Shown here one piece after another: positions 31,766 through 40,379 of a stretch of 61,762 nt of DNA. The stretch covers positions 1 through 61,762 of the forward strand of contig NZ_QJRG01000040.1 of assembly GCF_004025535.1 (NCBI RefSeq), in the 5' to 3' direction. A program made the position numbers and the translations under genes. The DNA is from Pseudomonas alkylphenolica. GTDB taxonomy: Bacteria; Pseudomonadota; Gammaproteobacteria; Pseudomonadales; Pseudomonadaceae. The notes under the pieces are model-generated. The model worked only from the letters and a program-made list of their open reading frames with translations. It had not been told where the DNA came from and did no database searches. Within the stretch, counting starts at the first letter, position 1. Each line of letters starts with the position of its first letter.

Positions 31766-32530
31766 ATGTTGTGGCCGAGCACAGTGATTGGTGCCGGGGC
31801 CGGTTTCGCTATTGCCAGCATTCCGGGGGCATTGCTGGGGGCGTTACTGGGGCAGGCGATGGATCGCCGTTTGCAGCTGCACAGCTGGGCTCACCTGCGT
31901 GAACGGCTGGGTGGGCGCCCGGCATTGCGCGACGATGAAGTGCTGTTCGTGCTGCTGGGCCGACTGGCCAAGTGTGACGGCCGCGTGGCCGATGGCCACA
32001 TTCAACAGGCGCGGCAGGAGATGCAACGCCTGGAGATGAACGAGCCCGCACGGCGACGGGCAATCGCGGCATTCAATCGCGGCAAGGCTGGCAAGGATCG
32101 TCTGGGTGTGTATCTGCGCCGTGTACGGCAACAGCCCCATGCCGCCGAAGGGATGTTGCGGGCCTGTTGGCGCATGGTCTGGGCGGATGGCCGGGCAGGC
32201 CGCCGCGAGCGGGAGTTGCTGCTCGATTGGGGGCAGCAGTTGGGCTGGTCGACGTCCAGGGTTCAGGCATTGGCATTGGAGTACGAGCCTCGCCGCCACA
32301 ATCTGACAAGTGCCACTCTGGGTTACCAGGATGCCTTGCACTTGCTGGGCGTCGAGGCGCACGCCGAACCGGGTCAGATCAAGCAGGCCTACCGGCGGCT
32401 GCTGAGCCGCCATCATCCCGACAAGCTGGTCGGCAGCGGTGCAAGCCCGTCCCAGGTACGTGAAGCGACGGAGCGTACCCGGGAGCTGCACCAGGCCTAC
32501 TCGATCGTCCGCAAGCGTCAGGGCTTCTAG
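31766..32530 (+). CDS. djlA: DjlA-like co-chaperone (TerB-like and J domain)
   Basis: A 254-residue protein with a hydrophobic glycine-rich N-terminal segment (residues 5-30, probable single membrane anchor), a TerB-like helical domain (about 55-165) and a C-terminal J domain (about 188-254) with the HPD motif in SRHHPDKLV that stimulates DnaK. This order is that of DjlA, a membrane-anchored co-chaperone. The last codon and TAG stop form the palindrome CTAG, which is shared with the stop of the convergent gene. Linkage with amgK-murU is conserved in pseudomonads. Confidence 0.88.
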   Translation: MLWPSTVIGAGAGFAIASIPGALLGALLGQAMDRRLQLHSWAHLRERLGGRPALRDDEVLFVLLGRLAKCDGRVADGHIQQARQEMQRLEMNEPARRRAIAAFNRGKAGKDRLGVYLRRVRQQPHAAEGMLRACWRMVWADGRAGRRERELLLDWGQQLGWSTSRVQALALEYEPRRHNLTSATLGYQDALHLLGVEAHAEPGQIKQAYRRLLSRHHPDKLVGSGASPSQVREATERTRELHQAYSIVRKRQGF

Positions 32531-33531
32531 TCGACGTTTTCCGGGCTGATCCAGCCGCGTACGCGGCGGAACAGTTGCTCTTGTTCCGCAGCGGCGTTGC
32601 CCGGAAGGGTGATCAACCCGACCTGGCGATAATCAGTGTCCTTGAGTCGCTTGCTGGCCTGTAGGCGTTGTTCCGCAGATTTGCCGGACTGTACCTGGTT
32701 TTTGTAGAAGAAGTCGGCGGTGGGCACTTTCAGCGAAGGCATCAGCGCCTCCAGATGTTGCCCGGCTTGCGCAGGTGTCTGCGCGGCAACCATCACCAGC
32801 TTTTGTACCTGTGCAGGTTGCCGTTCGCTCAGGTAACGAGTAGCCCAGTAAGCGCCGGTGCCATTACCCAGCAAGACAATACTGCGGGCATTGTGTTGCT
32901 GGGCGTAGGCCACTGCGGCATCCAGGCGGGCAAAAATTCGCTCTGCATCGGTTTTGTCTTCAGCTTCCGAAGCCTGCTCCGGGTTGGAGCCATCGCTGGC
33001 CTCACCGTCGCTGATCGTTGCTTTTTCGACACTGGCATTGGCGTCGTCAGGAGTGCTTTTGGCCGGAGCACTTTGACCTGTGGCTGCCGGCTCACTGGGC
33101 GACAGTGGGGTTTCGACGCGTGCTTGCGGGCTGTCGCTAAGCAGATCCGGTAGGCTCAGACTCAGGCTATGCCAGCCGACATCCGGGAATTTACGGCGCA
33201 AAGGGCCGACCGTCTTTGGCCAATCCGCGGTTTCGCCGGCTCCGGCCAGAATGATCAGGGCACCGGCCGGTTCGCTGTTGTTGGCCGGCTTCCACAGGGC
33301 GAGAAAGCTTTCATTACCCGCTTGCAGCATCTGTTGTTCGGCTTGAGGTACTTGCCGCTCCAAGGCCTTGGCGTCTTCCTGGCTGCGCTCGGCCAGAGGC
33401 TGGCGCTGGACGACGGCTGACGGTGCACTGGCAGGCGCTACTGCTGTTTCGCCGGCGGCTGCGTGTGCGCTACAAGGTAATATCAATGAAAGGCAGAACG
33501 CCGGAAGCGTCGTGCGATAGAGTGCGAACAT
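32527..33531 (-). CDS. DUF3530 family protein (alpha/beta-hydrolase-like, exported)
   Basis: A 334-residue protein with a signal peptide (residues 1-23, ending AHA|A) that belongs to the DUF3530 group. Segments such as ALIILAGAGETADWP and SIVLLGNGTGAYWATRYL resemble an alpha/beta-hydrolase with a GNGTG elbow in place of the usual G-x-S-x-G, so a catalytic serine is not evident at that position. A central low-complexity Ser/Ala/Asp/Glu insert (about 165-215) interrupts the domain. The ATG at 33531 is used because the 74 codons upstream read through an unlikely N-terminus. No function is assigned. Its stop overlaps the DjlA-like stop. Confidence 0.82.
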   Translation of the reverse strand: MFALYRTTLPAFCLSLILPCSAHAAAGETAVAPASAPSAVVQRQPLAERSQEDAKALERQVPQAEQQMLQAGNESFLALWKPANNSEPAGALIILAGAGETADWPKTVGPLRRKFPDVGWHSLSLSLPDLLSDSPQARVETPLSPSEPAATGQSAPAKSTPDDANASVEKATISDGEASDGSNPEQASEAEDKTDAERIFARLDAAVAYAQQHNARSIVLLGNGTGAYWATRYLSERQPAQVQKLVMVAAQTPAQAGQHLEALMPSLKVPTADFFYKNQVQSGKSAEQRLQASKRLKDTDYRQVGLITLPGNAAAEQEQLFRRVRGWISPENVD

Positions 33532-33624
33532 GGATTGATCCAGGCCAGAGTAATACCGGCAGCCTAATAGTATTTGTCCGGGACGGCCACGCGAGTGACC
33601 CTCCTTTTGATGATGAGCGTTTAG

Positions 33625-36024
33625 ATGAAATCTGTGCGTTGCCTGTTGGTTATCGGCTGTTTCTGCTGGTCCTTGATCGCTGGGGGGGCGCCTGCAGCAG
33701 TGCCGGCCACCGTGGTGCTGGATCCGGCGCAGCAGCAATGGCTGGAACAGCATCGCAGCCTGCGGGTCGGGCTGGTGCTGCAGGCACCGTTTGCCCAGTT
33801 CGACCGTCGCCTGCAGCAGCTGTACGGAGTTAACGTCGAGCTGATGAACTGGCTGGGGCGCTCCCTGGGGCTGGACCTGACCTGGCGTAATTTTCCTGAT
33901 CAGGCCGCGCTGGAGCGGGCGCTGGTGGCCGGTGAGGTCGACCTCGCTCCCGGGCTTACCCAGACACCGGCTGGTTTGCGCCTGTGGCTGTTCACCGATC
34001 CTTATATGCGTGTGCCACAGTTGATCGTCGGTTTGCGCAGCGGCGCCGTGGCGGTCGATCTGGAAAAGCTCACCGAGGCTGAGCGCGTGGCTGTACGCAT
34101 GCCCAGCGCCGTGGCTGACTATTTGCGTGGTACCTACTCAAACCTCAATCTGCAAGGCGTTCCGCAGGAGCGTCAGGCATTGCAGTTGGTGCTCAGCGAG
34201 CAAGCACGCTTTGCCGTGGTGGATGAGGCTCAGCTGAGCCGCTTGTCGCGCGAAAACGAGTTCAGCGACCTGGCTGTGGTCGGAGATATCGGTTTACCGC
34301 AGCTGTTGCGCGTAGCCTCACGCCGCGACTGGCCGCAACTGGCGGAGATACTCGAACGTGGCCTGCAGGCGATCCCGGCCAAGGATCTGGAGCAATTGCA
34401 TCAGCGCTGGCTGGAACCCAAGTACCCGCGCCTTAGCGAGTCCCCGGGTTTCTGGCAGAACCTGGCCTTGCTGTTGGCAGCCTTGTTGTTCGCCAGTGCG
34501 GCCATCGTGGTCTGGCAGCGGCGCCAGTTGCATCAGCTGGAGCACAGCCTGCTGGCGGCGAGGGAGAGTCTCAACCAGCGCCAGGCTCGCGAAGAGGCGT
34601 TGCGCTTGAGTCAGTTCTCGATTGACCAGAGCACGGTGGGCATCCTCTGGGTCAACTGGGACAGCCATGTGCGCTATGCCAATCGTGCGGCGGAAAGCAT
34701 GTTGGGATACGCAGAAGGGGCGGTGATCGACCGGCCACTGATCGATTTCGAGCCCAACTTGCATATGGATCGCTGGCTTGAGCTGTGGAAGAGCGCCCGG
34801 GGCAGTAACGATACGGCCCAGCATTTCGAAACACAGTGCCTGCGCGCCGATGGCAGTTTGCTGCCGGTGGACGTGTCATTGAGTTTTTTACGTTTTCGCG
34901 ATGCCGAGTACCTGGTGGTGTTTCTCACCGATGTCACCGAGCGTCGTCGCGCACTGGCAGCGTTGCGCGAAAGCGAGGCACGGCTCAAGGGTATCGCCGG
35001 TAACGTTCCGGGCCTGGTGTTCCGTCTGGAGCGCAATCCGGCGGCAGGCGATCTGGAGTTTCCCTATATCAGCGAGGGGAGCGAAGCCCTGGTTGGCTAT
35101 ACGCCGGCGGCGTTGCAACACCCGGACATGGGCTTGCGCAATCTGGTCCATCCAGACGACCGGGCGAACTACCACAGCGTTCAGGACCTGGCCTTGGCCA
35201 CCGACCGTGACTGGTCCTGGCAGGGGCGTATCCTGACCCGTGAGGGTGAGCAGCGCTGGGCCGATATAAAAGCCAGTACCCGTAGCCTGGGCGACGGCCG
35301 TGTGGTGTGGGACGGAGTGGTCTGGGACATCACCCAGAGCAAGCGGGCGGAACTGGAACTGGCTCGTTCCCAGGAGCAGCTGCGGGAATTGTCGGCACAC
35401 CTTGAAAGTGTGCGTGAAGAAGAAAAGGCGCGTATCGCCCGCGAAGTGCATGACGAGCTGGGACAGATGCTGACCGTGCTCAAACTTGAAACCTCAATGT
35501 GTGAGCTGGCTTACGCAGACCTGGACCCCGGCCTGAATGAGCGTCTGGCCAGCATGAAACGCCTGATTGCCCAGCTTTTCCAGCTGGTTCGCGACGTTGC
35601 CACAGCCTTGCGTCCGCCGATCCTCGATGCAGGTATCGCCTCGGCGATCGAGTGGCAGGCGCGGCGATTCGAGGCGCGTACGCAGATACCTTGCCTGGTC
35701 CAGGTACCGGAAAACCTGCCACCGTTGAGCGATGCCAAGGCGATCGGGCTGTTCCGCATCCTGCAGGAGGCACTGACCAATGTCATGCGTCATGCCCAGG
35801 CGCATACTGTGCAGATCAGTTTGAGTCTGGACGGCAGTACCTTGCGCCTTACGGTGATCGACGACGGCATCGGTTTTGCCGTGGATGAAAACCGCCCGGC
35901 GTCTTTCGGCCTGGTCGGGATGCGTGAGCGTGTGCTGATGCTGGGCGGGCAAATGACCCTGGAGAGCGAGCCGGGCGAGGGCACCAGCCTGAGCGTAGGT
36001 ATTCCCCTGAAACAGGAGCGGTAA
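33625..36024 (+). CDS. Sensor histidine kinase with periplasmic solute-binding domain and PAS domains (NarL-type)
   Basis: A 799-residue membrane kinase. Signal peptide (about 1-25), a solute-binding type 3 periplasmic domain (about 40-260), one membrane helix (about 275-297), a short coiled segment, two PAS domains (about 325-450 and 460-575), a HisKA_3 dimerisation domain with phospho-acceptor His609 in REVHDELGQ, and a HATPase domain (EALTNVMRHAQAH, DDGIGF, GLVGMRERV). It ends one base before the response regulator, so the two are a cognate pair. The periplasmic module is of the same type as in the c-di-GMP protein at 4.8-8.6 kb. The ligand is unknown. Its neighbour, a polyamine-type ABC transporter, suggests amines or amino acids as candidate ligands. 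Confidence 0.92.
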   Translation: MKSVRCLLVIGCFCWSLIAGGAPAAVPATVVLDPAQQQWLEQHRSLRVGLVLQAPFAQFDRRLQQLYGVNVELMNWLGRSLGLDLTWRNFPDQAALERALVAGEVDLAPGLTQTPAGLRLWLFTDPYMRVPQLIVGLRSGAVAVDLEKLTEAERVAVRMPSAVADYLRGTYSNLNLQGVPQERQALQLVLSEQARFAVVDEAQLSRLSRENEFSDLAVVGDIGLPQLLRVASRRDWPQLAEILERGLQAIPAKDLEQLHQRWLEPKYPRLSESPGFWQNLALLLAALLFASAAIVVWQRRQLHQLEHSLLAARESLNQRQAREEALRLSQFSIDQSTVGILWVNWDSHVRYANRAAESMLGYAEGAVIDRPLIDFEPNLHMDRWLELWKSARGSNDTAQHFETQCLRADGSLLPVDVSLSFLRFRDAEYLVVFLTDVTERRRALAALRESEARLKGIAGNVPGLVFRLERNPAAGDLEFPYISEGSEALVGYTPAALQHPDMGLRNLVHPDDRANYHSVQDLALATDRDWSWQGRILTREGEQRWADIKASTRSLGDGRVVWDGVVWDITQSKRAELELARSQEQLRELSAHLESVREEEKARIAREVHDELGQMLTVLKLETSMCELAYADLDPGLNERLASMKRLIAQLFQLVRDVATALRPPILDAGIASAIEWQARRFEARTQIPCLVQVPENLPPLSDAKAIGLFRILQEALTNVMRHAQAHTVQISLSLDGSTLRLTVIDDGIGFAVDENRPASFGLVGMRERVLMLGGQMTLESEPGEGTSLSVGIPLKQER

Positions 36025-36025
36025 T

Positions 36026-36655
36026 GTGATTCGAGTTCTGGTTGCCGAAGACCACACCATCGTTCGCGAAGGCATCAAGCAACTGATTGGGCTGGCCAAG
36101 GACATGCAAGTAGCGGGCGAGGCCGGTAACGGCGAGCAACTGCTCGACGCATTGCGCCATACCGACTGCGAAGTGGTATTGCTGGATATCTCCATGCCCG
36201 GGGTCAATGGCCTTGAGGCCATTCCACGGATTCGTGCCTTGAGCAATCCGCCAGCGATCCTGGTGCTGTCGATGCACGACGAGGCGCAAATGGCCGCGCG
36301 GGCGCTGAAGGTGGGGGCTGCCGGCTATGCGACCAAGGACAGTGATCCTGCGTTGCTGCTGACGGCGATCCGGCGGGTCGCCGGCGGCGGTCGCTACATT
36401 GATCCCGATCTGGCTGACCGGATGGTCTTTGAGGTTGGTTTGACTGACGCCCGCCCATTGCATTCGCTGCTGTCCGAGCGTGAGTTTTCGGTGTTCGAGC
36501 GCCTGGCCCAGGGCGCCAATGTCAACGACATTGCACAGCAGCTGGCGCTGAGCAACAAGACTATCAGCACCCACAAAGCGCGTTTGATGCAGAAGCTCAA
36601 TGTGAACTCGCTGGCGGAGTTGGTGAAGTACGCCATGGAGCACAAATTGCTCTGA
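36026..36655 (+). CDS. LuxR/NarL-family response regulator
   Basis: A 209-residue two-domain regulator. The receiver domain (1-120) has the acidic pocket in AEDH (residues 7-10), phospho-acceptor Asp54 in VVLLDISMPG, the conserved LSMHDE and a Lys in YATKDSD. The C-terminal LuxR helix-turn-helix (about 145-205) reads LSEREFSVFERLAQGANVNDIAQQL with SNKTISTHKARLMQKL. The start is GTG at 36026, one base after the kinase stop; the overlapping ATG is followed at once by a stop. Probable targets include the ABC operon 200 bp downstream, given a palindrome in the gap, but this is inference. Confidence 0.94.
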   Translation: MIRVLVAEDHTIVREGIKQLIGLAKDMQVAGEAGNGEQLLDALRHTDCEVVLLDISMPGVNGLEAIPRIRALSNPPAILVLSMHDEAQMAARALKVGAAGYATKDSDPALLLTAIRRVAGGGRYIDPDLADRMVFEVGLTDARPLHSLLSEREFSVFERLAQGANVNDIAQQLALSNKTISTHKARLMQKLNVNSLAELVKYAMEHKLL

Positions 36656-36665
36656 ATGTTCTGTT

Positions 36666-36712
36666 TACGACATCGCGGGGCTGTGGGAGCGAGCTTGCCT
36701 CGCGATGTCGTA
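36666..36712. repeat. REP-like palindromic element
   Basis: Perfect 12-bp arms TACGACATCGCG and CGCGATGTCGTA flank a loop containing TGTGGGAGCGAGCTTGCC, the hallmark of a dispersed Pseudomonas REP family. It lies just after the response regulator and probably ends or protects that transcript. Confidence 0.85.
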
Positions 36713-36730
36713 CCCAAAAACGCCATCCTT

Positions 36731-36746
36731 GTAGGGCAATCCCTAC
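36731..36746. promoter_or_regulatory. Palindrome GTAGGG-CAAT-CCCTAC upstream of the ABC operon
   Basis: A perfect 6-4-6 inverted repeat, 76 bp after the response regulator stop and 110 bp before the ABC start. It is placed well for a LuxR-family operator. Downstream only a weak promoter (TTGCGT, 16 bp, TAGGCT) is seen, as expected for an activated promoter. Confidence 0.5.
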
Positions 36747-36856
36747 CCCAAGCCTTCCATCCTGCTGATACCAATCTCTCTCCGCCCCCGATTTGCGTCG
36801 ATCGGCACCTTCACTAGGCTGTAAACACGGCAGTCATCCAACAAGAAGGTACAGGT

Positions 36857-37981
36857 ATGAGTGAGGTGAATTCGAGCGCTGCAGCCGGCGAAGTGCTGGT
36901 CAGCTTCCGCGGTGTGCAGAAGAGCTATGACGGCGAGTCGCTGATCGTCAAAGACCTCAACCTGGATATTCGCAAAGGCGAATTCCTGACCTTGCTCGGC
37001 CCGTCCGGCTCCGGCAAGACCACCAGCCTGATGATGCTGGCCGGCTTCGAGACGCCGACTGCCGGCGAAATCCAGCTGGCCGGGCGCTCGATCAACAACG
37101 TGCCGCCGCACAAGCGCGATATCGGCATGGTGTTCCAGAACTATGCGCTGTTCCCGCACATGACCGTGGCCGAGAACCTGGCCTTTCCGTTGAGTGTGCG
37201 CAACCTGAGCAAGACCGACATCAGCGAGCGGGTCAAGCGCGTGCTGAACATGGTGCAGCTCGAGGCCTTCGCCAAGCGCTACCCCGGTCAACTGTCCGGC
37301 GGCCAGCAGCAGCGTGTGGCACTGGCGCGGGCGCTGGTGTTCGAGCCGCAGCTGGTGCTGATGGACGAACCGCTCGGCGCCCTCGACAAGCAACTGCGTG
37401 AACACATGCAGATGGAGATCAAGCACCTGCACCAGCGTCTGGGTGTCACGGTGGTGTATGTCACCCACGACCAGGGCGAAGCGCTGACCATGTCGGACCG
37501 GGTAGCGGTCTTCCATCAGGGCGAAATCCAGCAGATTGCAGACCCGCGCACCCTATATGAAGAACCGAAGAATACCTTCGTGGCCAACTTCATCGGCGAA
37601 AACAACCGCATCAATGGCCGTCTGATCAGTCAGGACGGTGAGCGCTGCCTGGTGCAGCTGCCTCGCGGTGAGAAGGTCGAGGCACTGGCAGTCAATGTCG
37701 GTGAAAGTGGCGAACCGGTCACCCTGTCGATCCGTCCGGAGCGCGTACGTCTGAACGGTCACAGCGAAAGCTGTGTAAACCGCTTCTCCGGGCGGGTGGC
37801 TGAATTCATCTATCTGGGCGACCACGTACGGGTTCGCCTGGAAGTCTGCGGCAAGGCCGATTTCTTCGTGAAGCAGCCGATTGCCGAACTCGACCCGGCC
37901 CTGGCCGTGGGCGATGTGGTACCGCTTGGCTGGGAGGTGGAGCACGCGCGCGCGCTCGACCCGATCCTGGAAGCCAATTGA
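36857..37981 (+). CDS. Polyamine-type ABC transporter, ATP-binding protein (PotA-like)
   Basis: A 374-residue ATPase that powers uptake through the two permeases encoded downstream. Walker A GPSGSGKTTS, Q-loop NYALFPHMT, ABC signature LSGGQQQRVALARAL and Walker B VLMDEPLGALD are complete. The C-terminal TOBE domain (about 285-370) is typical of PotA/FbpC importers. The ATG at 36857 follows AAGGTACAGGT. It is the first gene of a four-gene operon in the order ATPase, binding protein, permease, permease. Substrate preference (putrescine, spermidine or a related amine) is inferred from family only. Confidence 0.94.
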   Translation: MSEVNSSAAAGEVLVSFRGVQKSYDGESLIVKDLNLDIRKGEFLTLLGPSGSGKTTSLMMLAGFETPTAGEIQLAGRSINNVPPHKRDIGMVFQNYALFPHMTVAENLAFPLSVRNLSKTDISERVKRVLNMVQLEAFAKRYPGQLSGGQQQRVALARALVFEPQLVLMDEPLGALDKQLREHMQMEIKHLHQRLGVTVVYVTHDQGEALTMSDRVAVFHQGEIQQIADPRTLYEEPKNTFVANFIGENNRINGRLISQDGERCLVQLPRGEKVEALAVNVGESGEPVTLSIRPERVRLNGHSESCVNRFSGRVAEFIYLGDHVRVRLEVCGKADFFVKQPIAELDPALAVGDVVPLGWEVEHARALDPILEAN

Positions 37982-38021
37982 AGGTTTGCTTCACCAACCC
38001 TGTACTGTGGAGAGAATAATA

Positions 38022-39056
38022 ATGCTCAAGCACTTGAAGTTGACCGCTCTGACTCTGGGGCTGTTTGCGGCGGGCCAGGCCATGGCGGCGGCTGATCTGA
38101 CCGTGATTTCCTTTGGCGGTGCCAACAAGGCCGCCCAGACCAAAGCGTTCTACGAACCATGGGAAAAGGCAGGCAACGGCAAAATCGTAGCGGGCGAATA
38201 CAACGGCGAAATGGCCAAGGTCAAAGCCATGGTCGACACCAAGAGCGTGTCCTGGAACCTGGTTGAAGTTGAGTCGCCTGAGCTGGCCCGTGGTTGTGAC
38301 GAAGGCATGTTCGAAGAGCTGGACCCTGCGCTGTTCGGCAATGAGGGCGACTATGTCCCGGGCGCCATCCAGCCGTGTGGCGTAGGCTTCTTCGTATGGT
38401 CCACAGTGATGGCCTATAACGCCGACAAGCTCAAAACCGCGCCGACCAGCTGGGCTGACTTCTGGGACACCAAGCAGTTCCCGGGCAAGCGCGGCCTGCG
38501 CAAGGGCGCCAAGTACACCCTGGAGTTCGCCCTGATGGCCGACGGTGTCGCACCGAAGGACGTCTACAAGGTGCTCGGCACCAAAGAAGGCCAGGATCGC
38601 GCGTTCAAGAAACTCGACGAACTCAAGCCAAGCATCCAGTGGTGGGAAGCCGGCGCCCAGCCGCCGCAGTACCTGGCCTCGGGTGACGTGGTCATGAGCT
38701 CGGCCTACAACGGCCGGATCGCTGCGGTACAGAAAGAGAGCAACCTGAAAGTCGTGTGGAACGGCGGTATCTACGACTTTGACGCCTGGGCCATTCCGAA
38801 GGGCGCGAAGAACGTCGAAGAGGCGAAGAAGTTCATTGCCTATTCGGTCAAACCCGAACAACAGAAAACCTACTCGGAAAACATCGCTTACGGTCCGGCC
38901 AATGCCAAAGCCGTGGATCTGCTGTCCGCCGAGGTCAAGAAAGACATGCCGACCACCCCGGAAAACATTGCCAACCAGGTGCAAATCGATGTGGCCTTCT
39001 GGGCCGATAACAGCGAGCAACTGGAGCAACGCTTCAACGCCTGGGCTGCCAAGTAA
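38022..39056 (+). CDS. Polyamine-type ABC transporter, periplasmic substrate-binding protein
   Basis: A 344-residue secreted binding protein. Signal peptide residues 1-22 (ending AMA|A), then a two-lobed type-2 periplasmic domain starting DLTVISFGGANKAAQTKAFYEPW. This start and ASGDVVMSSAYNGRI are typical of the PotD/PotF superfamily branch that includes proteins for polyamines and related compounds. The ATG at 38022 follows GGAGAG. A 10-bp hairpin after the stop (39070-39092) separates it from the first permease gene and should favour abundance of this protein over the membrane parts. Confidence 0.92.
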   Translation: MLKHLKLTALTLGLFAAGQAMAAADLTVISFGGANKAAQTKAFYEPWEKAGNGKIVAGEYNGEMAKVKAMVDTKSVSWNLVEVESPELARGCDEGMFEELDPALFGNEGDYVPGAIQPCGVGFFVWSTVMAYNADKLKTAPTSWADFWDTKQFPGKRGLRKGAKYTLEFALMADGVAPKDVYKVLGTKEGQDRAFKKLDELKPSIQWWEAGAQPPQYLASGDVVMSSAYNGRIAAVQKESNLKVVWNGGIYDFDAWAIPKGAKNVEEAKKFIAYSVKPEQQKTYSENIAYGPANAKAVDLLSAEVKKDMPTTPENIANQVQIDVAFWADNSEQLEQRFNAWAAK

Positions 39057-39069
39057 GGTCGGCTGATGG

Positions 39070-39092
39070 AGCGTCGGCACGCTGCCGACGCT
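39070..39092 (+). other. Hairpin between binding-protein and permease genes
   Basis: AGCGTCGGCA-CGC-TGCCGACGCT is a perfect 10-bp stem followed by a mixed T-rich stretch (TCTTGTTCTC). In ABC operons such structures act as leaky terminators or 3' protection so that the binding protein is made in excess. Confidence 0.75.
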
Positions 39093-39120
39093 TCTTGTTC
39101 TCAAGATTTCGGAGTTCGCT

Positions 39121-40368
39121 ATGGCCATCGCAGTGCCCCTGAATGAAGGCGCCGGTTCTACACTCAAGCAGCGCCTGGCGCGTGCCGAACGGGTCAACCG
39201 CTGGAAGGCGCAAGCCCTGATTGCGCCATTGGCGTTGTTCCTGCTGCTGGTTTTCCTGGTGCCTATCGCCGCGTTGCTCTACAAGAGTGTCGGCAACCCC
39301 GAGGTTGTCACGGGCTTGCCGCAAACCGTTGTGGCGGTCACGCAGTGGGACGGCAAGGGCCTGCCCGGTGAACCGGTGTACAAGGCATTGAGTGAAGACC
39401 TTGGCCAGGCGCGCAAGAACCAGACGCTGGGTGACACCTCCAAACGCCTGAACATGGAGCTGGCTGGCTACCGCAGCCTGTTGGCAAAAACCGCCCGAGC
39501 CCTGCCATTCAAGGCCGAGCCGGCTTCTTATAAGGAAGCCCTGCAGGAACTGGATGAGCGCTGGGGTGATCCGGCCTACTGGCAGGCCATCCGCCGTAAT
39601 ACCAGTAGCGTCACACCGTTTTACCTGCTGGCAGCGCTGGATCATCGTATCGATGACCTCGGTGAGCTGGCCAAGGCTACCCCGGACCAGGCTATTTACC
39701 TGGATATCTTCACCCGCACGCTGTGGATGGGCTTCGTCATCACCGCCATCTGTCTGGTGCTGGCTTATCCGTTGGCGTACCTGTTGGCCAACCTGCCGAC
39801 CCGGCAGAGCAACCTGCTGATGATTCTGGTGCTGCTGCCGTTCTGGACGTCGATCCTGGTGCGGGTCGCGGCCTGGATCGTGTTGCTGCAGTCAGGCGGG
39901 CTGATCAACAGTGCGCTGATGGCCTTGGGCATTATCGACAAACCACTGGAGCTGGTGTTCAACCGTACCGGTGTGTACATCTCCATGGTCCACATTCTGC
40001 TGCCGTTCATGATCCTGCCGATCTACAGCGTGATGAAGGGCATCTCGCCGACTTATATGCGTGCGGCGATCTCGCTTGGTTGTCACCCATTCGCCAGCTT
40101 CTGGCGGGTGTATTTCCCGCAAACCTACGCTGGCGTGGGGGCGGGCTGCCTGCTGGTGTTCATCCTGGCCATCGGTTACTACATCACCCCGGCTTTGCTG
40201 GGCAGCCCGAACGACCAGATGGTCAGCTACTTCGTAGCGTTCTATACCAACACCAGCATCAACTGGGGCATGGCCACCGCATTGGGCGGGTTGCTGCTGC
40301 TGGCTACCGTGTTGCTGTACCTGATCTATAGCTGGCTGGTCGGCGCCAGCCGCCTGCGCCTGAGCTGA
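39121..40368 (+). CDS. Polyamine-type ABC transporter permease (PotB-like)
   Basis: A 415-residue inner-membrane permease, longer than typical PotB (about 285 residues) because a large periplasmic segment of about 130 residues (about 60-195) separates the first transmembrane helix from the rest. The remaining five helices (about 200-410) carry the EAA-type cytoplasmic loop RAAISLGCHPFASFWRVYFPQT that docks on the ATPase. The extended loop is a recognised trait of one subgroup of these importers; it may contact the binding protein. It lies 11 bp before the second permease gene. Confidence 0.92.
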   Translation: MAIAVPLNEGAGSTLKQRLARAERVNRWKAQALIAPLALFLLLVFLVPIAALLYKSVGNPEVVTGLPQTVVAVTQWDGKGLPGEPVYKALSEDLGQARKNQTLGDTSKRLNMELAGYRSLLAKTARALPFKAEPASYKEALQELDERWGDPAYWQAIRRNTSSVTPFYLLAALDHRIDDLGELAKATPDQAIYLDIFTRTLWMGFVITAICLVLAYPLAYLLANLPTRQSNLLMILVLLPFWTSILVRVAAWIVLLQSGGLINSALMALGIIDKPLELVFNRTGVYISMVHILLPFMILPIYSVMKGISPTYMRAAISLGCHPFASFWRVYFPQTYAGVGAGCLLVFILAIGYYITPALLGSPNDQMVSYFVAFYTNTSINWGMATALGGLLLLATVLLYLIYSWLVGASRLRLS

Positions 40369-40379
40369 GGAGTGCTGTC

